NCBI GenBank assembly: GCA_963922685.1
Contig: CAWUJM010000017.1
Coordinates: 1-34,616 of the forward strand
Source of the DNA: JAHDBG01 sp963922685
Lineage (GTDB): Bacteria > Pseudomonadota > Gammaproteobacteria > Chromatiales > Chromatiaceae
Length of the DNA stretch: 34,616 nt
Direction of reading: 5' to 3'
The stretch's first letter is position 1, and every line of letters starts with the position of its first letter. Positions 10,145 to 19,379 of this stretch are shown here, one piece after another. Below the pieces are notes generated by a model. It searched no databases. It was not told the DNA's origin and saw only the letters and a list, made by a program, of their open reading frames with translations. The translations under genes and the position numbers were made by a program.

Positions 10145-10948
10145 TTAACGTCCCGATAATCCTGCAGCCAGGCGTTTCAGGTATTTCTTTCTTGTACGCC
10201 ATTGCACTTCTTTAAGCTGGTATCGCCGCAGGATTCGATAACACTTATCCGGGTTAGTCTGCGTATATTCAGCATAACAGCTGGCAATAAATTTTATAAT
10301 ATTGCCATTGTTGCTCAGTCTGGCAAAATTTTTAAGCCCAGCATGCAGGTTAACCTTCTTAAACTGTATACGGTTGATATCAATAATAAAGAAATCACAG
10401 GCACGATCATTTTTTTTCACCAATGTATTACCGGGACTATGATCGAGATGCAAAACATTTTTTTTATGCATAGCATAGGTAAATGCAACAAATTGCCTGA
10501 TGATAGCAAAGTCGGCGTTATCACCCTGGTTCAGAATGTCACGTATCGCGAAGTCATGGTCGATAAGCTCAGAAAAAAAGTAACTTTCCCGTAGTTTGCC
10601 CTGCGCAAATCTTTCTGTATAAGCCAGCGGCCTGTGCGTATTGATGCCCAGTGCCTGTAGTTTCTTTGCATACTCAAACGATCGTCTTGCCTTGCTCGGG
10701 CGCCAATGCGCATAAATCCAACCCTGCACAGCATCAGGTATTTTAAACGATTTAACAATGATAGTGATCGTATCAGATACGTCGGCAACCGTTGTATCTG
10801 ATAAGCTTTTGTTAATCGTGAACTGTTTGACAACATTACGCTGATCATGCAGCACGACTCCGTCAGAAGAAAATTTTTCTTCAATCAGTTCTAATTCTGT
10901 CTTTAACAGATCAACACCGGAAGCCATATGCATCAGATTTTTTTTCAT
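10145..10948 (-). CDS. LPS core/Kdo kinase-family protein (WaaP/KdkA-like fold)
   Basis: A 267-residue protein of the lipopolysaccharide kinase superfamily, which phosphorylates sugars of the LPS inner core in the cytoplasm. Visible motifs are the candidate ATP-binding lysine K66 (TIIVKSFKIP), the catalytic loop HLDHSPGN at 167-174, and the metal-binding DINR at 190-193. The region GWIYAHWRPSKARRSFEYAK is also typical of the family. It is too short and divergent to say whether it is WaaP-, KdkA- or InaA-like. It is the first gene of a two-gene unit with the glycosidase-like gene. The divergent TRAP gene starts only 31 bp away, so either promoter space is very tight or one start codon lies further in. 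AT-rich compared with its neighbours. Confidence 0.7.
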   Translation of the reverse strand: MKKNLMHMASGVDLLKTELELIEEKFSSDGVVLHDQRNVVKQFTINKSLSDTTVADVSDTITIIVKSFKIPDAVQGWIYAHWRPSKARRSFEYAKKLQALGINTHRPLAYTERFAQGKLRESYFFSELIDHDFAIRDILNQGDNADFAIIRQFVAFTYAMHKKNVLHLDHSPGNTLVKKNDRACDFFIIDINRIQFKKVNLHAGLKNFARLSNNGNIIKFIASCYAEYTQTNPDKCYRILRRYQLKEVQWRTRKKYLKRLAAGLSGR

Positions 10949-10979
10949 ACCCTATAAACCTATCCTGCAGAGCTCCCCT

Positions 10980-13484
10980 ATGCCCGACACCGCCGCCAGA
11001 CAAGGTACTTCATCCGGAATACATCGCACCTTCCGGATGGTCTGCCTGATCTGGTCATTATTCCAGATCTGGGTCGCCTCTCCCCTGCCTTTTTTGTTCG
11101 GTGTCGGCGTATTCAATAATACGCAGACCCGTGCGATTCACCTCAGCTTCGCGATTTTACTGACCTTCCTCGGCCTGAGTCGCAACCGCCAGTCCTCGTC
11201 CACCAGCGTCCGGGACATCATCCTTGCCTGCCTGGCCGTCTGGGGCTGCAGCTATCTGTTTGTCTTTTACGATACCCTGGCCCAGCGCGCCGGTGCTCCC
11301 TTGCTGATTGATGTTATCGCAGCCACTACCGGCCTGCTGCTGCTGCTGGAAGGTACCCGGCGTGTGCTTGGCCTGCCGCTGGTGATCGTCGCCAGCATCT
11401 TTCTGCTGTATTCCGTCACCGGGCCTTATATGCCGGATGTGATTGCACATCAGGGGGCCAGCCTGAATAAGCTGTTGTCACACCAGTGGCTCACGACTGA
11501 GGGCGTATTTGGCGTGGCACTCGGCGTATCAGCTGACTTTGTGTTTCTGTTTGTGTTATTCGGTGCCTTGCTGGAGCGTACCGGCGCAGGGGCCTATTTT
11601 ATCCGGGTTGCATTTGCGCTGATGGGTCATATGCGCGGCGGGCCTGCGAAGGCCGCCGTAGCGGCCTCCGGCCTGAGTGGCATGATCTCCGGTTCTTCTA
11701 TCAGCAATGTGGTCACCACCGGTACCTTCACGATTCCGTTGATGAAACGCGTCGGCTTTCCTGGTTATAAGGGTGCAGCGATTGAAGTCGCCGCTTCGAC
11801 CAACGGTCAGCTGACACCTCCGATCATGGGTGCTGCGGCCTTTCTGATGGTCGAGTATGTCAATATTCCGTACATTGAAGTCATTCAGCACGCCCTGTTG
11901 CCAGCCCTGATCTCGTATCTGGCATTGTTTTATATCGTACATCTGGAGGCTGTGAAGGCCGATATGCAAGGCCTGCCCAGGCCGGCCAGTCAGACCAGAC
12001 GCTGGGCTGCCTATGCACTGACTGGCGTCGGTTTCTGTCTGTTCAGCCTGGGTGTATATTATGGCCTGAGCGCACTCAAGGTCATCTGGCCGCAGGCAGC
12101 GCCCTGGCTGATCATCAGTCTGTTAATCGCCAGCTATTTCGGCCTGATTGCATATGCTGCACCTTACCAGACCGCTGCTGCCCGTACGGACCTGAGCGAA
12201 GACCTGACAGCATTACCACCGCTCGGGCCGATTGTCAGATCCGGCCTGTTTTATCTTCTGCCTCTGCTGGTCCTGATCTGGTGTCTGACTGTCGAACGTT
12301 TTTCGCCCGGATTGTCTGCATTTTACGCCCTGGCTGTGATGCTGGTGATCACGCTGACTAAGGATGCCCTGATGGCATTATGTCAGCATCAGTCTGCCTG
12401 GTGGCATCAGTTGCACCGGGGCGCACAGGATCTGTACGCCGGTCTGCAACAGGGCGCAAACAACATGATCGGCATTGCCCTGGCGACGGCAACCGCCGGG
12501 ATCGTGGTCGGCACCATCACTCTAACCGGCATCGGTCAGATCATGACCGATGTCATTCTGGAACTCTCGCAGGGCCATATGCTGCTGACCCTGCTGTTCA
12601 CCGCACTGATCTGTCTGATCCTCGGCATGGGTCTGCCAACCACAGCAAACTATATTGTGGTAGCTACCCTGATGGCGCCGGTGATTGTCGATATTGGTGC
12701 TCTGAATGGTATGATTGTGCCATTGATCGCGGCGCACCTGTTTGTGTTTTATTTCGGCATCCTGGCGGATGACACGCCACCGGTCGGGCTGGCTGCATTT
12801 GCCGGAGCTGGTATCGCCGGTTCTGACCCGATCCGCACCGGCATTCAGGGTTTTTCTTACGATATCCGCACTGCGGTGTTACCGTTCATGTTTGTGTTTA
12901 ATACCCAGTTGTTATTGCTGGATATCCGGACAATGACCGAACTGGCGATCACGGTGATCACTGCGGCAATGGCCATGCTGATCTTTGCCGCCGCTACCCA
13001 GAGCTACTGGCTGACGAAGTGTCGCTGGTGGGAAAATGCGCTCCTGTTACTTTGTGCCTTCACCCTGTTCAGGCCGGATTTCTGGATGGATCAGCTGATA
13101 CCACCCTATCGCCAGATCGCACCCCAGACATTAGCGCAACATATTCAGCCGGCCGACCAGGCGGTGCGACTGCGGGTTCAGGGCGATTCGCTGGAGGGCA
13201 ACCTGATACAGAAAACGGTATTGTTACCCCTGCCTGAGCAAGGTAGTCCGGACGCACGACTGGCCGCTACCGGACTCAGTTTAACGGATTCATCCGCAGG
13301 TACACATGTCGCATTTGTCCGGCATGGCAGCCCGGCTGCGCAGGCTGGCCTGGATTTTGACTGGCAGATTCTGGCACTGGAGCTGCCTAATCCACGTCCA
13401 CCGCTGGCGTTGTGGTATCTGCCCGCGCTCGCTGTGCTGGTCTTGGTCGGCTGGAACCAGATCCGTCGTCGCACGGCAGGGTAA
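10980..13484 (+). CDS. TRAP transporter permease, DctQ-DctM (4TM/12TM) fusion with C-terminal DUF3394
   Basis: An 834-residue inner-membrane protein that fuses the small (4TM) and large (12TM) subunits of a TRAP transporter, as in the TIGR02123 group usually paired with a TAXI-type binding protein. Large-subunit hallmarks are VAASGLSGMISGSSISNVVTTG, the GQLTPPIMGAAAFLM block, and the second-half ILGMGLPTTANYIVVATLMAP with the ADDTPPVGLAAFAGAGIAGS stretch. About 650-834 forms a C-terminal DUF3394 tail containing a PDZ-like GSPAAQAGL. Substrate cannot be read from sequence; no solute-binding protein gene is adjacent. hemD starts 3 bases after the stop, so the two are co-transcribed. An internal Met at residue 20 is an alternative start that would relieve the tight divergent spacing. 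Confidence 0.85.
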   Translation: MPDTAARQGTSSGIHRTFRMVCLIWSLFQIWVASPLPFLFGVGVFNNTQTRAIHLSFAILLTFLGLSRNRQSSSTSVRDIILACLAVWGCSYLFVFYDTLAQRAGAPLLIDVIAATTGLLLLLEGTRRVLGLPLVIVASIFLLYSVTGPYMPDVIAHQGASLNKLLSHQWLTTEGVFGVALGVSADFVFLFVLFGALLERTGAGAYFIRVAFALMGHMRGGPAKAAVAASGLSGMISGSSISNVVTTGTFTIPLMKRVGFPGYKGAAIEVAASTNGQLTPPIMGAAAFLMVEYVNIPYIEVIQHALLPALISYLALFYIVHLEAVKADMQGLPRPASQTRRWAAYALTGVGFCLFSLGVYYGLSALKVIWPQAAPWLIISLLIASYFGLIAYAAPYQTAAARTDLSEDLTALPPLGPIVRSGLFYLLPLLVLIWCLTVERFSPGLSAFYALAVMLVITLTKDALMALCQHQSAWWHQLHRGAQDLYAGLQQGANNMIGIALATATAGIVVGTITLTGIGQIMTDVILELSQGHMLLTLLFTALICLILGMGLPTTANYIVVATLMAPVIVDIGALNGMIVPLIAAHLFVFYFGILADDTPPVGLAAFAGAGIAGSDPIRTGIQGFSYDIRTAVLPFMFVFNTQLLLLDIRTMTELAITVITAAMAMLIFAAATQSYWLTKCRWWENALLLLCAFTLFRPDFWMDQLIPPYRQIAPQTLAQHIQPADQAVRLRVQGDSLEGNLIQKTVLLPLPEQGSPDARLAATGLSLTDSSAGTHVAFVRHGSPAAQAGLDFDWQILALELPNPRPPLALWYLPALAVLVLVGWNQIRRRTAG

Positions 13485-13487
13485 AGT

Positions 13488-14306
13488 ATGACGCAAGCTA
13501 CATCCGGATCTGTTTCGCTGCACCTGCATGGTCTGAGCGTACTGATTACCCGACCTGCGGCTCAGGCTCAGGTGTTTGCGGAAGCTGTACAACAGGCACA
13601 CGGTCGTCCGGTCTGCTTTCCGACACTTGAAATTCTGGGGCCTGCAGACAAGGCAGCAGCACAGGCCGCGCTTGCACAGCTGGATCAGACTGATCTGGTG
13701 ATCTTTACCAGTGCCAACGCGGTGCAATATGCATTTCCACTGCTGCCGGAACGCATTCCGCTGGATCTGTCGATCGCAGCGATCGGCAAGGCCACCGCTG
13801 CCGCTTTAGAGCAGGCTGGCCTGGCACCGACACTCACGCCGCAACAGCCGGACAGCGAAGGGTTACTGGCCCTGCCGGACCTGCAGCAGGTGGCCGGTCA
13901 GCGCATTCTGATCGTACGCGGCAACGGGGGTCGGACCATGCTCCGGCAGACACTCAGCGCACGTGGTGCAACGGTACATTATGCGGAGGTCTATCGCCGC
14001 CAGTGCCCGCAGCGTAACCCGCATAACCTGATCCGGCACTGGGACACGCTGGTGGATGTGGTCACTGTCACCAGTAATACCATCCTGAATAACCTGCACC
14101 AGCTGCTCGGCAGCACCGGGCAGGCAATGTTACATCAGACGCCGGTGCTGGTACCCGGCATACGGGTTGCGCACCATGCGCGTAACCTCGGTTGCCAGCA
14201 GGTATATCAGGCTGCCTCAGCACTGGATTATGATATGCTCACTGCCCTGACACGCACTCATTATGTGCCCCGGACCGCCGTTTCACCATCTCCTGACAAC
14301 ATATGA
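13488..14306 (+). CDS. hemD: Uroporphyrinogen-III synthase
   Basis: HemD closes and rearranges hydroxymethylbilane into uroporphyrinogen III in tetrapyrrole synthesis. The sequence shows the two-lobed HemD pattern: VLITRPAAQAQVFAEAV at the start, DLVIFTSANAVQYAF, then ILIVRGNGGRTMLRQTLSARGATV and the YRRQCP block. A DVVTVTSNTILNNL segment and a Gly/Ala-rich closing part follow. The 272-residue length is normal. It is usually next to hemC; here it follows the TRAP permease with a 3-base gap, so hemC has been separated. HemD is poorly conserved, so the call rests on these motifs together rather than on any single one. Confidence 0.85.
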   Translation: MTQATSGSVSLHLHGLSVLITRPAAQAQVFAEAVQQAHGRPVCFPTLEILGPADKAAAQAALAQLDQTDLVIFTSANAVQYAFPLLPERIPLDLSIAAIGKATAAALEQAGLAPTLTPQQPDSEGLLALPDLQQVAGQRILIVRGNGGRTMLRQTLSARGATVHYAEVYRRQCPQRNPHNLIRHWDTLVDVVTVTSNTILNNLHQLLGSTGQAMLHQTPVLVPGIRVAHHARNLGCQQVYQAASALDYDMLTALTRTHYVPRTAVSPSPDNI

Positions 14307-14317
14307 AATATAAGAAC

Positions 14318-14356
14318 AGCAATCGGAAATCAGCAGGTATGCCTGATCCGCACCCT
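14318..14356 (-). pseudogene. Possible third trace of the AAA/PD-(D/E)XK C-terminus
   Basis: The minus strand reads GADQAYLLISD, close to GADEAHLLIFD in the intact gene at 81-1670. At DNA level ATCAGCAGG onward matches 23 of 26 bases with about 175-200. The match is short and could be chance; both flanks are unrelated. Confidence 0.25.
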
Positions 14357-14365
14357 GCCTCTGAA

Positions 14366-14394
14366 TTGACGCCATCGTGCAGCGATGAAATAAT
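14366..14394 (+). promoter_or_regulatory. Candidate sigma70 promoter for gltB
   Basis: TTGACG (14366-14371), a 17-base spacer and AATAAT (14389-14394) lie 71 bases before the gltB ATG, in the 159-base gap between hemD and gltB. The gap has no other convincing signal and no strong Shine-Dalgarno sequence at the start codon. Visual call only. Confidence 0.4.
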
Positions 14395-14465
14395 ATGCCG
14401 CATTTTGGCAAAAATCCCGGCACTGACTCAGGCCTGATACGCTGCGGCGTACAATCATTATTGTT

Positions 14466-17400
14466 ATGACCTATCACCAGTTACCTCCGCAACACGGCTT
14501 ATATCACCCTGGCAACGAGCACGATGCATGTGGCGTAGGCTTTGTCGCGCATATTCAGGGCAAACAAAGTCATGCGATTATTGAATATGGCCTGACCATC
14601 CTGCAACGCCTGCACCACCGGGGTGCAGTCGGTGCCGATCCGTGTGCCGGTGACGGTGCCGGTCTGTTATTACAGCTGCCGGACCAGTTTCTGCGTGCGG
14701 TAGTACCCTTTGATCTGCCGGAATCTGGTCGCTATGCAGTTGGTCAGGTCTTTCTGCCGCAGGAGTCGGCAGCCCGTGCTGATGTTGAGGCAATAATCAC
14801 TCACTATATTGCAGCCGAAGGCCAGCATCTGCTGGGCTGGCGCACGGTCCCCGTCAATAATCAGGGTCTCGGCGAGAGCGTCTTACCGACAGAACCGGTT
14901 ATCCGGCAGGTCTTTGTAGCGAGCGGTGCCCATTGTGCAGATCAGGATGCATTTGAGCGCAAATTGTTTGTCATCCGGAAACAGATCGAAAACCAGTTCC
15001 ATTGCGACTCTGCAGATAAGATCGGTTATTTTTCTTCTCTCTCCTCCCGTACTCTGGTCTATAAAGGGATGTTGCTGGCAGATCAGGTCGGCGACTATTA
15101 TCCCGACCTGCAGGATGAGCGCATGGTCTCGGCACTGGCTCTGGTACATCAGCGTTTTTCAACCAATACATTCCCGACCTGGGATCTGGCCCATCCATTC
15201 CGGATGATCGCACACAATGGTGAAATCAATACGGTACGCGGCAATATTAACTGGATGGCAGCCCGCCGTCATGCGATGCGCTCGGATGTGCTGGGCGATG
15301 ATCTGGATAAGATCTGGCCACTGATTCCGGATGGGCAGTCAGATACCGCCTGCTTCGATAACGCGCTGGAATTGCTGGTCATGAGCGGCTATTCCCTCGC
15401 CGAAGCCATGATGATGCTGATTCCGGAAGCCTGGGAAGATCATCCCGAGATGGGTGAACAACGTCAGGCATTCTATGAATACCATGCAGCCCTGATGGAA
15501 CCCTGGGACGGGCCGGCAGCAGTCGCCTTCACCGATGGTCGCCAGATCGGTGCCACTCTGGACCGGAACGGATTACGTCCGGCTCGCTATATGATCACAG
15601 ACGATGATCTGATCGTGCTGGGTTCAGAAATGGGTGTGTTACCGGTTCCCGAACACAAAATTATTAAAAAATGGCGACTGCAGCCTGGCCGGATGTTGCT
15701 GATTGATCCGGAACAGGGCGGCATTATCGATGACCACACGCTGAAACAACGACTATGTGCAGCTCAACCCTATCAGGAATGGCTTGACCGGAGTCAGATC
15801 CGTCTGGAAGAACAAAGTGCACCGCCGACCCACACGATCCCGGAAGTTACCGACCTGCTGTCACAACAACAGGCATTCGGCTACACTCAGGAAGATCTGA
15901 AGATCATTCTGGCACCGATGATTCTGGGCGGACAGGAAGCGACCGGTTCCATGGGCGCAGACAACCCACCCGCTGTCCTGTCACGCCGTGCAAAACATCT
16001 GTCGCACTATTTCAAACAATTATTTGCGCAGGTAACCAACCCACCGATTGATCCGATCCGCGAATCTATTGTGATGTCACTGGTCGCTCTGGTCGGACCA
16101 CGTCCGAATCTGCTCGGTCACGATAATGACGAACACAAACGGCTGGAGTGCCGCCAGCCAATCCTGACCAATACCGACCTGGCCCGCATTCGCCATCTGG
16201 AAATCACACAACAGGGTGCCTTCCGCAGCAGAACACTGGATCTGACCTACCCGGCAGCACAAGGTGCTGACGGTATGGCAGCTGCCTTGCAGGCATTATG
16301 TGCTGCAGCAGAACAGGCCGTCCGGGCAGATACCAACATCGTGATCCTGTCTGATCGTGCCGTCAGTGCCGAGCAGATTGCGATCCCGGCATTACTGGCG
16401 ACTTCAGCAGTACACCACCATCTGATCCGGCAGGGGCTGCGCACTGAGACCGGCCTGGTTGTGGAAACTGGTGCTGCACTGGAAGTGCACCATTTTGCTA
16501 CCCTCGCTGGTTTCGGTGCCGAGGCGATCAACCCGTATCTGGCCTTCGCCACCCTGCATACCTTGCTGCCGAAACTGCCGGACGCACCCGATGTTGAACA
16601 GGCCAGCCGGAATTATGTGCAGGCTATCGGCAAGGGCCTGCTGAAGGTGATGTCCAAGATGGGCATCTCAACCTATCAGTCTTATTGCGGGGCACAAATC
16701 TTTGATGCAGTCGGGCTGCACCGTAAGTTCGTTGCTGCCTATTTTCCGGGCACCCATACCGCGATAGACGGGATCGGCCTGCCGGAGGTCGCCGCCGGAG
16801 CGGTCGAATGGCACCAGCAGGCGTACGGTAATGCCGAAATCTACCGCCAGCAACTGGATGTCGGCGGGGATTATGCATTTCGCCTGCGCGGCGAAGATCA
16901 TATGTGGACCCCGGCCACTGTCAGCAAGCTGCAACATGCCGTGCGCAGCAATAACGCGGCAATCTATGCTGAATATGCGCAGCAGGTCAACGAACAGAAT
17001 GAGCGCTTGCTGACCCTGCGCGGCCTGATGCGTCTGCACACAATAGCCCGGCCACTGCCACTGGACGAGATAGAACCGGCCAGCGAGATCGTGAAACGAT
17101 TTTCCACCGGTGCCATGTCATTCGGTAGTATTTCGCACGAAGCACATACCACGCTGGCAAAGGCAATGAACCGGATCGGCGGCAAATCAAACACTGGTGA
17201 AGGTGGCGAAGAACCGGCGCGCTTTCAGCCACTGGTGGACGGACAACCTAATCCGGAACGATCCGCCATCAAACAGGTTGCCTCAGGCCGGTTTGGCGTC
17301 ACCACCGAATATCTGGTGAGCGCAGATGATATCCAGATCAAGATGGCGCAGGGTGCAAAGCCTGGCGAAGGCGGACAATTACCCGGTTATAAGGTGAATC

Positions 17401-19019
17401 AGCAGATTGCCAGGGTACGTCATTCCACACCCGGCGTTGGCCTGATCTCACCGCCGCCGCATCACGACATCTACTCTATCGAAGACCTGTCCCAATTAAT
17501 TCATGACCTGAAGAATGTGCAGCCGGAGGCACGCATTTCGGTCAAGCTGGTCTCCGAGATCGGAGTCGGTACCGTCGCCGCCGGGGTCAGCAAGGCACAT
17601 GCCGATCATATCACCATTGCCGGCTATGACGGCGGCACCGGGGCCTCGCCCCTCACCTCAGTGAAACATGCCGGCTCTCCCTGGGAAATCGGACTGGCCG
17701 AAACCCAACAAACCTTAGTCCTGAACCGGCTACGCTCGCGTGTCAGCATCCAGGCGGATGGTGGCATGCGCACCGGACGTGATGTGGTGATCGCAGCCTT
17801 GCTCGGTGCCGATGAAATCGGCTTTTCGACCGCACCCCTGATCGCCGAAGGCTGCATCATGATGCGCAAATGCCATCTGAACACCTGCCCGGTCGGGATT
17901 GCCACGCAGGATCCGGAACTGCGCAAACGGTTCACCGGCCAACCGGAACATGTAATCAACTATTTTTTCTTCGTCGCAGAAGAAGTCCGCCAGCTGATGG
18001 CTGAACTGGGCGTTCGTACCTTTCAGGAAATGATCGGCCAGAGCAACCGGCTGGATATGCGCACCGCGATCAATCACTGGAAGGCACAGGGACTGGATTA
18101 CAGCCGACTGCTGCACCAGGCCAGCCCGGCGGATGGAGATACAGTTTATTGCTCCAAAGCACAAGACCATGGACTGGTACGCGCTCTGGATCATCAACTG
18201 ATCGCGCAGGCCTCACCTGCGCTGGAACAGGCCCGACCGGTTGAGATTGACATCACAATAGATAATACGCACCGCACCTTTGGTGCGATGCTGTCTGGTC
18301 GGGTGGCGGAACGTTACGGGCATACCGGATTACCGGAAGACACGATCCGGATCCGGGCACAGGGGATTGGCGGACAATCGTTCGGCGCCTGGCTGGCGCA
18401 CGGCGTCACACTCCGGTTGAGTGGCGAAGCAAACGACTATGTTGGCAAAGGCTTGTCCGGCGGTAAACTGATCATTGCAGCCCCTGGCAACAGCCAGATG
18501 GGTGCAACTGACCAGAACGTCATCGTCGGCAATACAGTGTTATTTGGTGCGATCAGCGGCACCTGCTATATTCAGGGTGTTGCCGGAGAACGGTTTGCTG
18601 TGCGCAACTCAGGCGCACATGCCGTTGTAGAAGGTGTCGGTGATCACGGCTGCGAGTATATGACTGGTGGTGTAATCGTGGTACTCGGCGAGACCGGGCG
18701 CAACTTTGCCGCCGGTATGTCCGGCGGCATTGCATATGTGCTGGATCGCGACAACCAGTTCGAACAACGCTGCAATCCGGAACAAGTCACGTTAGAGTCC
18801 GTCGATCCGACCGATACCGGCACAGAAGAACAGGTCGCCCGGAACCCGTTGCGCTATGACGCAAGCCGTCTGCGCCAGATGATACAAAGCCACGCTGACC
18901 ATACTGGTTCAACCACTGCACGTAAACTCCTGAACGACTGGGAAGATAGTGTATCGCTCTTCCGCAAAGTGGTACCGGCAGACTATCGTCGTGCACTGCT
19001 CGAACATACCATCACATGA
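14466..19019 (+). CDS. gltB: Glutamate synthase large (alpha) subunit
   Basis: The large subunit releases ammonia from glutamine and channels it to 2-oxoglutarate at an FMN site, making glutamate with electrons from the small subunit. The short propeptide ends at DACGVGF: C22 becomes the N-terminal catalytic Cys of the class II glutaminase domain after processing. The FMN-binding synthase domain (about residues 850-1220) contains GGKSNTGEGGEEP, AKPGEGGQLPGYKV and the 3Fe-4S cysteines in EGCIMMRKCHLNTC (C-x5-C-x4-C). The C-terminal beta-helix shows GxxxG repeats such as GKGLSGGKLII and GGVIVVLGETGRNFAAGMSGG. Length 1517 matches the family. Unusually, gltD is not directly adjacent: 1179 bases holding two AT-rich genes and a repeat lie between them. 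Confidence 0.97.
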   Translation: MTYHQLPPQHGLYHPGNEHDACGVGFVAHIQGKQSHAIIEYGLTILQRLHHRGAVGADPCAGDGAGLLLQLPDQFLRAVVPFDLPESGRYAVGQVFLPQESAARADVEAIITHYIAAEGQHLLGWRTVPVNNQGLGESVLPTEPVIRQVFVASGAHCADQDAFERKLFVIRKQIENQFHCDSADKIGYFSSLSSRTLVYKGMLLADQVGDYYPDLQDERMVSALALVHQRFSTNTFPTWDLAHPFRMIAHNGEINTVRGNINWMAARRHAMRSDVLGDDLDKIWPLIPDGQSDTACFDNALELLVMSGYSLAEAMMMLIPEAWEDHPEMGEQRQAFYEYHAALMEPWDGPAAVAFTDGRQIGATLDRNGLRPARYMITDDDLIVLGSEMGVLPVPEHKIIKKWRLQPGRMLLIDPEQGGIIDDHTLKQRLCAAQPYQEWLDRSQIRLEEQSAPPTHTIPEVTDLLSQQQAFGYTQEDLKIILAPMILGGQEATGSMGADNPPAVLSRRAKHLSHYFKQLFAQVTNPPIDPIRESIVMSLVALVGPRPNLLGHDNDEHKRLECRQPILTNTDLARIRHLEITQQGAFRSRTLDLTYPAAQGADGMAAALQALCAAAEQAVRADTNIVILSDRAVSAEQIAIPALLATSAVHHHLIRQGLRTETGLVVETGAALEVHHFATLAGFGAEAINPYLAFATLHTLLPKLPDAPDVEQASRNYVQAIGKGLLKVMSKMGISTYQSYCGAQIFDAVGLHRKFVAAYFPGTHTAIDGIGLPEVAAGAVEWHQQAYGNAEIYRQQLDVGGDYAFRLRGEDHMWTPATVSKLQHAVRSNNAAIYAEYAQQVNEQNERLLTLRGLMRLHTIARPLPLDEIEPASEIVKRFSTGAMSFGSISHEAHTTLAKAMNRIGGKSNTGEGGEEPARFQPLVDGQPNPERSAIKQVASGRFGVTTEYLVSADDIQIKMAQGAKPGEGGQLPGYKVNQQIARVRHSTPGVGLISPPPHHDIYSIEDLSQLIHDLKNVQPEARISVKLVSEIGVGTVAAGVSKAHADHITIAGYDGGTGASPLTSVKHAGSPWEIGLAETQQTLVLNRLRSRVSIQADGGMRTGRDVVIAALLGADEIGFSTAPLIAEGCIMMRKCHLNTCPVGIATQDPELRKRFTGQPEHVINYFFFVAEEVRQLMAELGVRTFQEMIGQSNRLDMRTAINHWKAQGLDYSRLLHQASPADGDTVYCSKAQDHGLVRALDHQLIAQASPALEQARPVEIDITIDNTHRTFGAMLSGRVAERYGHTGLPEDTIRIRAQGIGGQSFGAWLAHGVTLRLSGEANDYVGKGLSGGKLIIAAPGNSQMGATDQNVIVGNTVLFGAISGTCYIQGVAGERFAVRNSGAHAVVEGVGDHGCEYMTGGVIVVLGETGRNFAAGMSGGIAYVLDRDNQFEQRCNPEQVTLESVDPTDTGTEEQVARNPLRYDASRLRQMIQSHADHTGSTTARKLLNDWEDSVSLFRKVVPADYRRALLEHTIT

Positions 19020-19136
19020 GATCCGGGATACATCAATGCCTTACGTATCCATGTTTTTCGGCATCATCATCAGCATGTTCCATCGGGAACACAATCCCCC
19101 TCATGATAGAGCCACTGGATTAAGCAAGGAATATCT

Positions 19137-19379
19137 ATGGAACATTTACCCGTCGTGATAGATGCAGAATATATCAGTAATTATAAAATAAAACTCACTT
19201 TTGATACCGGAGAGAAAAAAATTGCGGATTGTGCACAATGGCTTGAAGGCGAAGTGTTTGAGCCACTAAAAAATAAAGACTATTTCCGGAGCTTTTTTGT
19301 TAATGGCTGGACTATATCATGGCCAAATGGGGCTGATATTGCGCCTGAAACATTATACGAAGAAAGCCAATCAGTCTGA
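19137..19379 (+). CDS. DUF2442 family protein
   Basis: A small 80-residue protein with the DUF2442 pattern: a beta-rich start (DAEYISNYKIKLTFDTGEKK), an acidic middle with LEGEVFEPLKNKDYF, and the signature FFVNGWTISWPNGADIAPETLY. DUF2442 genes often sit beside DUF4160 genes in pairs that look like toxin-antitoxin modules, but no DUF4160 is present here. The stop codon overlaps the start of the next gene (TGATG at 19377-19381), so the two are translationally coupled. AT-rich codon use sets it apart from gltB and gltD on either side. A 117-base spacer after gltB holds no gene. Confidence 0.8.
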   Translation: MEHLPVVIDAEYISNYKIKLTFDTGEKKIADCAQWLEGEVFEPLKNKDYFRSFFVNGWTISWPNGADIAPETLYEESQSV

